A stretch of DNA of 64,000 nt from Ramazzottius varieornatus (lineage: Eukaryota; Tardigrada; Eutardigrada; Parachela; Ramazzottiidae). Below, one piece after another: positions 33,531 through 46,700 of the stretch. How positions within the stretch are numbered: position 1 is the first letter of the stretch; each line of letters opens with the position of its first letter. A program made the position numbers and the translations under genes. The notes beneath the pieces are model-generated. The model was not told the origin of the DNA. It was given only the letters and a program-made list of their open reading frames with translations, and made no database searches. Location: assembly GCA_001949185.1 (NCBI GenBank), contig BDGG01000010.1:1559773-1623772 (forward strand), written 5' to 3'.

Positions 33531-36500
33531 GAAATAAATCTGTACACTGGAACCTGAAGGCTCGAAGAATGAAACCATTCATCCCCAAATAGTTTTCGGA
33601 AGTCTTCCTTTAACTCAGGAATGCTGCACAAGTCGCGAATTTTACTCCGCTTTGTCTAGTTCAAACATTATTGTTTCGAAGGTTTTCGATGGCGCCGTCT
33701 GTGTGGTCATCAGTGTGGATCGAGACCCACTTTCTGGTTACATCACCACACCTGTTTTGTATCGTGATCGCGCAGACCACTTTCGGTTCATTCAGACTAA
33801 TTACGGCCATTTACGGCACCACGAAAGGAAACTCGATGCCAAATGTTATTCTTCTGGTGGTCCGCATGTTTAACAGATCGAGAAATTAGTGCAGATGGCC
33901 TTCGACGGATGGTTTGATGAGTGGAACTTTGTTGTGTCTTTAGTTTTCGCTTTTTCTTTCGTGTTGACTGTGCGTGTTGGTCACATCTGACAGCTCTAGG
34001 TCGACGCGTGATCTTTTGATATCAACATGCTTACTCTGCTAGGTCAAACGAATTTCCTTTATGATCAAACCGCACGAAGACCTGTTGAGGCCACCGTTAT
34101 GCTAACAACGACCTCCAACGTTATTACTATTTCAATTTATTTCGGTAAATTGATTTGACGTGTTGAGCTGGCGCAACGAGAAATGGAGTAGGGGGATTAG
34201 CCTACAATCGGACTATGGTCCGACAAGAAAATCTGTAGTCCTGTCTTGTCGGTAGGTCAAGCTGTCGTCGCTTGCATATAGACTTCGAAGAAGCACTTAA
34301 TTTGCGTTCACCGACAGCTTTTGTTGGGCATTCGTTCTCGTATTCGTTCCAGTCAATCTTTTGTCTTTATGGAGGTGCGCCTTTGTGCTTACTTTGTAGA
34401 TTGAACAAATTAGTTGGAAGCGGCGTTTTCTTAACATTGGGGGTAAGGAATCTGACAAGTGCTTGTGGATGGCTTGGAAAGGCAAGCGACCAGGTAGCTC
34501 AAGACTTTTACGAGCGTATTTGCTTAGTAGGCTGTTTGCGCTTGCTAGTGAATGGAGTTGCAGTTACGGGCCACCACAATAAACGGTTTATAGCATGTTG
34601 ATTGTATCATAAAAGTAGCATGTTTCGCGCTAGCCGCTAATAAAGCATATGCAAGCGTCGGACAGAAGGGGGAATTGCGAGTAAATTGGTGCTGGGTACC
34701 ATACTGGGCAGCTGATGAGAGAATGTGCGCACAACAAGGGCCATAATACTCACGGAGCCGACGTGAGCCTTGTCAAGGTGAAGGAAGTGCCGGAGAACTC
34801 GTCGAGAGCAGATGGTGGCGGCTGTTATAAAAATGCCGGGTGGACCGTATACTGTGACTGTATGTGTAGATCAATTAACAAGAAGCCAAAGAAAACCCGA
34901 CCGGATATAAAGTACACTAGTGTGGTGCTTTGTGTAATCTGGCCAAACATACAGCAGCCTCGGTAAAAAGGCCACATATTAATCTGCAGGAAAATGATTG
35001 AGCAAACAAGTCGTAAAGTAAAGTTTATTTGGGGTAGATTGCGGCTGGCAGTCGTGGCCGGTCGATCTAGTCGAGGTAAAACCATAAAGCACCCAGAAAG
35101 AAATGACCAGGTCGCGTTATGCTGACCAAATAATACGAAGACTCGCGAATGATCTGGCGGCAGAATTTTCATTTTCTCAAGTTGGATTTTACCGAGTCTT
35201 GGCTGTTTAAAGATTGAGACAGTTTGATGGCGATCAAGAAGATTTACTATTCACTGCCTCTCGTCGTGAAGGCTGGTATGACGGAAGTTGCAGTTAAAGT
35301 TTGAGTTTGGCTGAATAGCGGGATGAGAAACGGAGAACGGGAAAGCAAAGACTTGCGTGCGGAAAGACATTAAAAGTGCTTTTTCTGCTTTTTCACCATC
35401 GTTTCATTTTCTTGCCACGCCCAGCCGTGCGAAAGAAAATTAAACGCGGAGGTTTACCATCAAAATATCAATCTTCCACAGCCGCCAGTTGAAGGAAGGC
35501 GGTCTTCGTGCCACTAGCCCATCAATTTTCTTGAACTCGGCGGAAAAAAATAGAATGTTGAGTTGAAACGAGTTTTCGAACTTCCATTACTCACGTAGAG
35601 TGATTCAACATTCAAGACTTTTAAGGTCCTAACCGCATGAAAATATCCGTAATTTCTGCAGCAGACTGAAACATTACTACGAGTTGCCACGCCCAGTTTG
35701 CATATGAACGTTTTGATCTTGATAGTTCGATTCCGTTTCGTGGGGGAGAATTCATCTGCGCTGCGAACGAGAACAAGGGAAGAATATGAAGAAGGCTATG
35801 AAAGCAGACGTGTAACAACAATTGTCATCTTTGTGAGATACATATCTGATAGAGATTCTTGCAGACTTCGTCACGCCCTGAAACATCAACAGATGTACCG
35901 CAACCTATAATTACGGGTCGTTTTCTCATCAAGAATTTTAAGCTCTTTTGTGAGAAAAATACGGCACACGAGTCGAGGATGTTTTAGCTAGGAGGCTTTT
36001 TCTGCTCTGGTGCGTAGAGTCGCTCATTTTTCATCCGATGGCACCTAATAATCACCAGTTCACATTTTTGAAATATTCTCTCGAAATTATTGTTGGCATA
36101 ACCTCTGCGAACCACGGCGTAATACCTGGTAGAATGCGGTACATCGTACCAGATGGACTTGAAGTGAATGTTGAGTAATCCGCACAAAAGAAAGGACAGC
36201 CAGCACAATACACTCGAAGAAATAACAACATAACAATATCGATTTTGCTAAGCTTGACATGGCCACTTTTGCCCAGGCCTTTTTCCATCTTACCAATCAA
36301 AGGTATGCACTTGTAATTGTATGTTTAAGAAAGAAAAACACTACTCGGATATGCTCGCTTGATTCCAGTTTTTTCTTTTATTGTTCAGAAATACTTCACT
36401 GGCTCTCAAGCTAATTTTCACTAACAGCTGCGGCAGGAGGGACTACGAGAGCAATATTGCAACATGCAAAAAACTTTATGGCGTGGACCGATCAACGATC

Positions 36501-37088
36501 GTATCATTACCGCTTATCGCAGTTTTATTCAAATTTTTGATACATGAGTGAATTTGATATGGAAGGTCCGCGAACGAAATGTATCCGCTTTCACGCACCT
36601 GCCTACATGTTCATCTCGTCGAATCATAAGGGTCCTTGTATGCAGGTGCTTGACAGCTGGCAGAGTTATCTGCGGACATCCTGTGTTTTGAACTCCTGCA
36701 ATCCGCTCTTCATTTCGCATTTTCTTGCCGCGTCGAAGATCGTCCTCCGAGCTCCCCAAACTATATTCATTCAAAGAAAAATAACTTCAGTATTTCGGCA
36801 AACAACTACAGGAAAAACGTGCCTTTTGGTTAACCCTTTCTCTGGTGCGCCTTCGCTAGAAGTACGTATCATGGTTTAGTGCAAAATTATGCGTGATCAG
36901 TGAGACGATACTTTTCTGGCAAGAACATGCGTTAATTTAACCGCTGCGTCGGTTGGTGTCAGACAGATATGTCAACAGAGGCTTTGCCCTGTGGAAAACC
37001 ATGGCCTTCTTTCGGCGAACTCGGAGATCCCCTCAGAGACTAAATAGGTATTTCGAGGTCTGCATAGTAAAAAGGAAGCTTTGTAGGA

Positions 37089-37105
37089 GTGACCAGTGGT
37101 CAGTT
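37089..37105. repeat. Palindromic 17-mer repeat, copy 1
   Basis: GTGACCAGTGGTCAGTT, containing the odd-length palindrome TGACCAGTGGTCA. An exact second copy is at 41331-41347, and both are followed within 15 bp by TGGCTTGG, so they are remnants of one dispersed element. Confidence 0.55.
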
Positions 37106-37756
37106 AAGGCGTGGCTTGGAGCATGGCTGATAAGATTGGTGGGTGCGTATGGTATAGGCGTAGACCAGAAGAGAACAGCCAATGGATAAGCTGATAAGGT
37201 TTCCGCCTGTTGCAGCGAGCTTATCACCGTTATCAGGCATACCCACTGATGCATTTCTGGTAGCTCGGTGTTTAGTGTGCTTTTAGTTTCGAAACGCTTC
37301 CCGCTTAGTCTATCGTATGTCCGTGTAAATGTTGGCTAGTTGGTTATACAGTAGTTAGAAGCGTGTTGAATTTGATAACGATCGAGTGGTCAGTTGGGGG
37401 TATCGTTGGAGGTACTTTGCAAACATTTATGCCAGCTTCATTGGATAGTTTTGTCAGTGTGCTCGGACAGTTCGCTCGTCCATCTTGTTGAGCATCCCCA
37501 GCTAAGGTTTTCAAGTGTCCCATCTCTTCCTCATCGGCCATGATCGTACTCGGCGCACACTTTGCCAAATTACCGCTGCGCATGTAGATCAGGGAAGAGG
37601 ATCAGGAGGTCTTGACTGATCGTATTTATTCGAGTGTTTTGCCTGATGATATATGATGGATTGCCTGTTTGCTCCGTGCCGGCCATTTCCCAGCCTTTTC
37701 ATCGGCTTTTGAAGATCTGTTGATATTTTAATCTCTCTTTGCGGGACGAAAGTAAA

Positions 37757-40700
37757 ATGTGGGGAGAGGTGGTCAGTTCAAGCCGGAGACGTCAGTGCCG
37801 CAAACGGGACGACATTAGGTCAAGTGGATGTGCATCGTCAGGTGAAACGTCCAACGTTGCCCAAGCGTGTCCGAATAAACCACAAACGTTTTCTTCACCA
37901 CCCTCATCACCTGTGTTCAGATGCATCTCAACCTGCCTACGGTATTATTGTCTAATACTGGTACTGTTTGACCAAGGAAGAAGGGCTTCCGCCATCCAAC
38001 TTCCGGATGTGTATTGGAATTCCTCCAATCCAATGTAAGGTTCCTCAGGCAAAACCGTTCTTGTGGAAATCGCCTTATTTTAGGAATTGAAATTGTACGT
38101 GAAAGTGGATAGGCGGGAAAATTAAATTATTTCCGGTAATGTGAGAGTTCAATCTTGTTCTGGTACGATGTGTTAATGTGGTGTGGATTACTTGTGGGTA
38201 ATCAACAAGATGCTTGTTTATGGACAGAACAAGTGGTGTAAATGAGACTGCTCATTTTTCATACGAACCAAGCCGCGGTTGCGGAATAATTATATCATAT
38301 CATGTCAAAAATGGCGCTGCTTTGAATAGGCAGACAAAAAAATGATTCTTCTTGACAAGCTTCAGAAGAGCATGTTGTTCCGCACTCAGACCCATATCTT
38401 GCGTATTCTTTGATACTGTCACAATGGCCAGCTAAGAGCCGTTAGATGAGCTACCGATCTAGCGCTAGCTCTCTGTCCCAACAACGTTTGGTCGTGCTCT
38501 GTTGCGCCAAAGAAGAATACAGCTCCGCATATATATGCCACAAAAAGCATGTTCTCTTCATGAACATTTTGACGGCTACATAATCTTGGCGTGTCACTTC
38601 CGTGCTAATCATGCAGCTAGCTCTTGTCTCCATCTGCGACGTGCAAAGACGATCGAGCTTCATCATTGGTATTCAGGCTAAAATTATGTCTTGTTTAATG
38701 TGTGGCTGCTGGTAGAATATGTATATCTAGAAATAGCATGGAAATGATGTGCTTGAAGATGGTGATTGAAAAATAAACGACTAGCTCGACCGTCTGATGC
38801 ATTGAGGTGCGATTAGACACTCGATGAAGCTCCAGCTCTTCAGGCTGCCACTTCAACATTGTCAAGCCCTCGCTTCTGTAACATATGCTACCTAGGCATC
38901 GCTGTCAACGTTTGTTATGTCAGACAATGCCTGGTTCTTGCAAGATTCGAAACTTCCAAAAAGAACCGTGGCAAGGAAGAAACAAGTTCCTGGTTGCGGA
39001 AAATGGGACGCTGGCAACTGAGCTGCACGGAATCGTTGTTTCAAGTGGCGCACATTCTCATTTTTTTTGACTGAAACTGTGCGCCACTTGGAAGACGATT
39101 TGTTTAAGCCGTTCGCCGACGTCCCGAATATTCACATGTTTTAGTACAAATATTACTATAATTAGTAACTTGGTTTTCTTGTCAGCTAACAATGCATGGT
39201 TCTATAAGGTATTTGACATCATCGGAAAAACTGCAATTTCCTGACAGTTTTGACAAAAGGGGTCTCGGGCTTCACGTTGCGACCAATACTGATCACAGCC
39301 CACAAACCATAACAGATCATCTTAAATATTTTAATCACAGCTTTTCATCTTTGATGGACGTGACAAGAGTGACCGTTCTAAATTTGTGCTTGATGGTTGT
39401 CTCAGCGGCGGTGCATTTTCCTCTTAAATACTTTTATGACAGTGTTTGTGCTTTATGAAGCGGACAAAACCGTAATTTAGCATGTCCGGCTGGTGGCTTG
39501 GAAGGGTAAAGGCGGATCGCCACGGGAAAAGCTGGCTTTATGCTTTGTGCAAGTGAGCAGGATGAATTGGCTATACGTGCGTATTATTCTCTTGTTTAAT
39601 TTACTTGATGTCCGTCAGGGCGGATATAATGGGCATGGCTGGTACTACCTGACTTTTGTGCTCAGCCAAGCTTTAGTCTCAACCCGACCAGGAGGAATAC
39701 TGTCAATTTTCCAGCCAGCAGTTGTCTTTGTTCTCCCTATGGTATTGTTCCAGGTTCAGGCATATCAGTCTCACAGAATTATTTTCCGCTTTATGGAAAC
39801 CCATAACCCGAACTGCTCCTTTGAGACTATTTAGCCAGTGCAGGATGGAACATGCAAAGTGCTTAACGATAAGCTAGGATGGACTGAAACAAACGGCGTC
39901 GTAAACGCCGGTAAAGCGTTTCCGCTTCCGTAGGCAAATGCGACTTTGCTCCCCCTGTAAACGTAGTCAACCGATAATTGCTGCCTTTAAATCATCCGAG
40001 TAAACTTTGTAGAGTGTGTTACGCATCTCACAGCAAGCTTCTACTTTTCGATAAGGGATATGGGCCTCTGTTTATACACTTTATCTGTTGGTGGTTGGAA
40101 AGAAGGTGAGGTATACGGCGATAAAACCGCCGTGATTTAAAGTCAGTCCTGACAGCTCTTCGAGTGGGTGATCGGTCATTGTGTATACTCTCTGAAGCCC
40201 AATCGAGGGCTACTTGCAATAAATTCAAATGTGTCGAGATAAAGGGAGTCCGTTCTTCGCACGATAAGCGGAAGGTCGGCAAAAATAATTACCGGTCTTT
40301 CAAACACCTGCATATAATGAACTTCGAAGTGGGTCTGTTTTGGAAGTATGCAGGTGGATGAAAGTGTTCCATCGGTTTGCCGCCCTCGAGCTTTGAGGTA
40401 TGTTGGCTGCACGAGAGTACTCGCGACCTTCTGGATTTACGATCGTAGAGTGTTGAGACGCCTGCAAGGCACAAAAGTCAAGCCAGCGATACAGCCAAGA
40501 AAATTGCGAAGAGAAAAATGTCCCCAAAGGTAATTTACGGAGGTACTTCCTGGTTGCCTTTGCTTTTTCTATTGTCAGTTTCCGTACATAGAAAATTGCA
40601 TGGAAGCCAGGGAAAATCAAGTTTCTTTGTGTGGCGATAAGTGGTCTTTTTCTCACAGTTTGTCAGGAAAATGATCGAGTGGCCTTGCGTGCGAGTCTTC

Positions 40701-43700
40701 CATGGGTAAATCAAATGAAGCTACCGCGTCCAAATTTGACTATGTTCATTTCTTACCAAGTGTATTAAAGTGTCGTAAATGACGTTGTTCAACCTGCTTT
40801 TTCTGATATCAAGGCAGCTTGTCGTGTTTACTTGGGTGTTGACATGATACCGGTGTTGGACCTTCGTGGAACCACTCCATCAAGGTTCTTCACTCTTTTC
40901 CAGTCGTGCTTCTTTAGGTTTATATCGGGTCTACTGGAGAAAAAGTGATGTTTTTGTCCCAGGAAGACTAGGCTGGAAGAGGAGAAACGAAAGGAGCGCA
41001 GCTGTGTTAGCTCTGCATCATCGGGCGTTTTGTCCAGAGTTATAAGCTGACAACAATGGCACTTCTTTGCGTTGCTGAATGGCAAGCCTGTGCTCTTGGA
41101 GAAACTTGACCATCGAACGCTGGCCTTTTATTTGCTTCTTCTTTTCCCACTTCTTCTTGACAGGCAGACGGCAGGCAGGGCTTTGGCAAAGGCGAATATA
41201 ATGGACTCCTCTGATCGACTGACCGGTGCGAAGTGAAGGATTGGTAATTGGACTATGAGCACGTCCAGTTTTGGTCGGAGCATGTGCCAGCAAACGTTGA
41301 CTGGACAAAAGCCAGCTAAAAGTGTATCAAGTGACCAGTGGTCAGTTTAGTTTGGCTTGGTGTGTAATTTTGGACTTTTCGGCTGATTGTTTGGCCAGCG
41401 ACTTTGGTTAATCCGGCCAAGCATGCTGCTTTGCACCTTGAGGCTAAACACAAGGCTTTGGTCTTAACGCGTTGCACTCTCCGATGTATAATTTAGGTGT
41501 GATAATCGGTGGACGTTCGTTCAAGATAGCTTTGCTAAAAGCTCATGCATATTACTTGGTGCAGTCAGGCTCTCACGGTGAAAGAAGCAAGGAAGAGAAG
41601 GGAAAGGTGAAGGAATGGGTAATGGCAGGTGAAAATGTACGAGCAAGCCAACGGAGAAAGAGCAATTAAAACAGCGAGAGATCGCTAACGGGGACCATGT
41701 ACATGCTAAATTGCGGAGAGGCAATAATGGACATAAAAGACCAACGATCGGGGAAAAATGAAGCGAGATGAAAGAACAAGCTCTCCGACACACTGATAGC
41801 CATCATAATTCATACGCTTCCCTTCCGCCACACAGAAAACGCCCACCGCTCACTGTGCGAACTTTTTTTAATGATAGCCTTGTCACTCACGGGGAAAATT
41901 GCCTTCACCAGTGACCACATGGCGTAGCAAGGGAACATTTTTTCCAAGAGACTTCCTTGGGAGTTCAAGAAAATCCATAATATCGACCGACGATAATTCT
42001 TGCTAGGTTTACTTGGCCATAATCTTTATTTAATGTGGTGGCGATCAAGGCAAGCGTTTAGCGCTTCTTGATTGTTGCCGGAATGACCAGCATACATGTC
42101 CTTCCATTTCTGGCTTAGAGAATTGCACGTGAAGACGGATGGATCTTCTTCGTCTTCATCAACGATAGCAACTTGACACAGTGGCGTCAACTTTGCACCA
42201 CTGAAACTTTGATGAACTTAGCCCACTTTGGTCGGTACTTTCAGTCCTAGACTGTGGTCTAAATTGATTTAGCCAACAATGATATCAGATGCATCAACAG
42301 TAGCTATTAGCTTTCCTTTAATGAATATTAATGATGCTGGACCGTCAGACTTCACAAGTCAGATCAGATGCCAGCACCATTGCGAACACAATTTCGGCTA
42401 ATATTAGTGTAGTGCATTGTAATTTTCGGCTGCTGGTCAAGAGAAAGCCTTTCGAACCTTTGACGGCTGCTTATTATTGGATCATATCAGCTTGATGAAG
42501 TAGCCTCAACGAACCCGGTGCAGAATAAAGGGGAGTGGATGGAACAGCATATGGCTGCCCCGGCTTTGTCCAAGAGGATCAGATCGGATATAGATGTGGG
42601 TAGTAGTTCATCCTTCTGGATTTTAGTCCTTCTACCATTGATATTAATGATGGTCCTTGGGAAGAGGCTAGTTGGACAAAAGCCGGGTCATATGCCTCAG
42701 TCATTAAAGGAGCGTTTTTGCCGAAAGTCGAGTCGACAGGGGGCGTATTTAAGCCAGTGCGGACTGCGGTCCATAAATGTATCTTTTTAGCCTAAGCGGA
42801 TTATTTAGAGCTAAACAGCGGGAGGAAAAACGTTCGTTAAATGTGATCACTTTCCCATGAAGAAATCTTATCATTTGTGTTTGTGAACGCACGTGTGCAT
42901 GTTGCCTTGATTTATGATGGACGGTGATGCAGTGCGCTGTTCCTCGGTATGGAAAAATTGGCTAAATCAGCCCGAATGACTCTGTCGTAATCTTTAATTG
43001 CGTATTCCTGGCGTAAAGCGGCAGATGTTAGAGTCAAAATTGAGATGAGGTCAAAAGCCAACATTTCTGCACCATTTGAGCCAACTGTGCACTTTGTGGA
43101 ACTGTCTGTTATATAGTGGAACATTTGGAGAGCATTTGAGCTAAATGTTCCCAGTTTGCATGAACCTGCATACTTGTGAGGCATTAGCTAAGTTGTTGCT
43201 TAGTGCATGCCAGTGGGAGATCTCAACGTTGAAATGCGGCCATGCCGCATACCCTAGAGATGCAGCTCGAGCACCTGCGTACTTGTACTCGTGTTGCATG
43301 CAAGTACCTCTGTATGCAGATTTGGGAAAGGTGTATCGTGTTGTTTGACGATCGCAAATATTCAACCAGGAAGTTCCGGGTTCCTGGCGCAAAGCGCAGC
43401 TGGGAAGATTGATGTTGTTTTCATTGAGACAAACTGAGGCATTTGAACTTTGGCGCCTTTCTTTTGCATCATTCCACACATTCAAAATCGCATAGCTATC
43501 TCGTAAATGGTAATTTCATGATGTGCATATATTTTTTAAGTGCAAAGTGAAAGTCGGTTGATGATGTGACATTTTGTGTCGATAATGTGAATATGAATAT
43601 GTAGTGTAGGATATGGACAAGTCCGATGATTGATGCAGTGTGATTTATTAACTCTACAGACGTGTTTCCAGTTCATGTTGGATTAACGCTGGCAGGCATG

Positions 43701-46700
43701 CAGCGGCCATAGATATCGCTCGGGACAAGATTACCATGTTGGACAACCATTTTTGAATTCTGTCCCAGGGCATCTATTACAGCACTCTGTTGCATGTGGC
43801 ACGTAATGCTAGGGTATGGTCGGTCGAATTTGATCGGCGGCCGCCATCTTTCCAACAACAGTAGCAGCTTGACCACTCGCTAGTTTACTCCCGAGTTAAA
43901 CTGAATTAACTGTCCGTCTGCCTCTCCTCCCTCCTGCTGACCTCGTCGTGAATTAACAATTGTTTTCTCATATCCACAATCACTTGTTGAGACCTGCCTC
44001 CAAACAGCAAAAATCGAAATCAAAAAAAATTAAATAATTTTTGCTGAAAAATAACAAATGGGACGTCGGCAAATTATCTGGACCAGATCGTTTTCCAGAG
44101 TGGCGTACACGTTCAACCAGTAACAATGGAAGCGTGCGCCACGTGAGACAACGATCTGGCTAAAGCCATTTTGCCTACTTCACAAATAAATTTCCGCGGG
44201 TTGGGACTTCGGGGGGGGAGGGGTCTGTGGGGTATTGGGCGTCGTAGCTTACACTCGCAGGAATATTTTGACCGATGGCCACCCGCAGTTTACGCGTCTC
44301 GAAGTCAGCCTTTGCGTAACTTGACACAGTGTCTCTCACTGGGAGGAAATATCGCAGGATGAATCAATTTGATACGAAGGATCCACTTGATACTACAAGA
44401 CCTTCTTTCTAGGGACCGAAGAAAGACATTGGTCAGCAGGGAGAGGAAATTGAATCTGACTTGCCGGTTCACCCTCACTTTGTTCGGAAATTGTTCGCTC
44501 TGGCTCGTTCGTGGTGTCTTTCGAAGTGCTTCCCAACAGCGCTCTGCGGTATAACGCTGCCGGCTCTTGAGAGAGAATTGAGTAGTTTACGTTGAAGCTG
44601 TGTTAAGATGTTCGGTTAGTTTAACATCTTTTTGGCTTTCATCCGTGGCAGTCTAAGTCAATATGGATGGATGAAGGGATTCCCGTAGCCGTGGCTCATG
44701 ACTGTCCAACTTTCCACCGTCCAATATGTACACACTCTTAGGCCGGTTATGGCGGACTGAAAAGGTTAAGAGCGGCCTTGTCACGTCTCAAGTCAAAAGT
44801 AGTTAAACGTTGTGGGAGAAAGAAAATGACCGTTTCTCAACGGAGCGCATCTCAACAGTTGATAAAGCATGTTATTACAGTGCACACTACTCCATGATTT
44901 AAAAATGTCTGTTATTGGGCCGTCTTGATATGTCTTGTAGAAAGAATTCCAGAAGACATAAAAGAGGTGATTACGGCCTTGGTCCAACAGGTAACTGCTT
45001 ATTAATTCCAACAGGGCGTGTCCACAACGGAGACATGCAGGAAGATTCCAGTATCCCGCATTCCCTTCAGCTGGCGCTTTTTTCCCCTTCTTCCGATGAG
45101 GGACAATTAATGACCACAAGTGCTGGCCCTGATAAGTGGACGTGAACGGTACCGTCCGGAGGTAATTACCGGACTCTGCTTTTATTTCGGCAGATATGCA
45201 GGTAGTGACTGGCTGTCTGTAAGGTTGAAACAGTCGGAACCAAGAAGACGTCGCTACCTAACATGGCTACTTATTAAACATGGCCCACCTAGCGGGTAGT
45301 CATACCCACCGTGCCCAATCTTCCATAACCGCCGCCGCCAGCAACATGTGTTACTGACTCCTTTTGTCTTGCATATCGAAGCTAATATCCAGCAAAGTTT
45401 TCAATCAGATTGGAAACCTTTTCAACTGATACATTATCCTGGACATCCCGGCGAGTTCCTCACAAAGCAGGAAGGGCAGGTCATTTCCCTAATGGAAGCC
45501 ATACGCCCTCATCCACAGGTTTTCTTCCTATGCCAACCCTTCCTCATCTTACGGACCTCTCTGGACACGCTTTCGTTGAAAAACAACTCGAGAAAAATAG
45601 CCAGAAATATTCGAAATCAATTATTCGATGTAGGGGTCGCTTTGGGAAGGAGGATTGGGGTGCGAGCGAGCAGCTGTGTGTGGAATTAGGGGAACAGTGG
45701 AGCGGCGTCAAGTGTTGACCAGTGTCCAGTTTCCCTAGCGGTCGCTTTCTTTTGATGGGTGTCGTGTATATTTGTCAATAAATGATCGATCATACTCTGT
45801 CGAGTATGGAATCTCTAGTGCAAGCAACGCTGTAGCACCACACGAGCTCTTAAGAACCCCCATGGGAAAGGACATTGGAGGGATTACAGGACATGATAGG
45901 CCTCTGGGTAGTCTCCACCATTCGATCTCGTCTTATGCAACTCAAAGCCTTTTGCAGCCAAGGCTTTGCTGACAGATCTTAATAAGCTGGCTGGCTGAGA
46001 AAAAAGAGATCCCAACTGGCCGGTCATGGTATTTTCTTTCCTGTGGCGTTGCAGGCTCTTTCAACGCCGGATTTGCTCATCGAACAAAAGGCAGTCATCG
46101 AATGCGCCGCTAAGAGATTTTTACCAAGCTGGTGGTAGTGTCGAGTTACCTCCGCGACAAGATATCAAGCAGCGCCTCAAGAGATACATGCTACGATAAC
46201 ACCGATGCCTGTAGACTTGCACAGAAAGCTTCCACATTGACCCCTAAAGGCATGCGTCGTTTATTTTCTTTCTGTATTTATTATGTGGTTATGTAAACTA
46301 GGCGGCAAGTTGGGCAAGATGCCATAACCTATGACAATAAATTCTTGCTGGTCAAATTTATACAAAAATGTACAAAATATGTTTGCCATTCAAACGCAGA
46401 AAAAATAATCCGAAAAAAGTTTTCCGAGATATTGGCAAGTATTTCGGGGTCGTATCTCGCAGATGAATACATGTTATCGGTGATTGAGCTTTTAGTTTTT
46501 GAATGGGTGAGACGACCGTGTGAAATGGGTCCGTTAAAGTTTTCCGATAGTTTATTTAAGCCGCGCAATGAAAGCACAAATTTGAGATTTCCATCCATTA
46601 GAATAACTGAGGTAAAAAAACCCTAGAAGTGGGCCATATGGCTCGTTACTCGATGTGTCAAGAGCAAATGCAAGGCAATTTGGTTTTGTTTGCTTTACGA

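Larger units (their letters stand above)
32563..37756. other. Gene-poor, repeat-containing stretch between BTB gene and ephrin
   Basis: Over 5 kb without a supported gene. It contains the degenerate AGTAAAAC tract (32795-33530) and copies of short dispersed motifs (TATGCAGGTG near 36639; TGACCAGTGGTCA at 37090-37102). Short ORFs start at non-ATG codons or have no family resemblance. Upstream regulatory sequence of the ephrin gene is expected towards the right end. Confidence 0.5.

Noticed and set aside
37757-38034. Treating ephrin exon 1 as a separate small protein gene
   Set aside because: Its end (VYWNSSNP) and phase continue exactly into the ephrin domain exon at 46914.
39493-39834. 113-codon hydrophobic ORF in ephrin intron 1
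   Set aside because: Hydrophobicity comes from T-rich composition; no conserved motif or splice support.
46345-46626. 93-codon ORF in ephrin intron 1
   Set aside because: Its first codon follows no promoter or acceptor, it resembles no family, and it lies in repeat-rich intron sequence.
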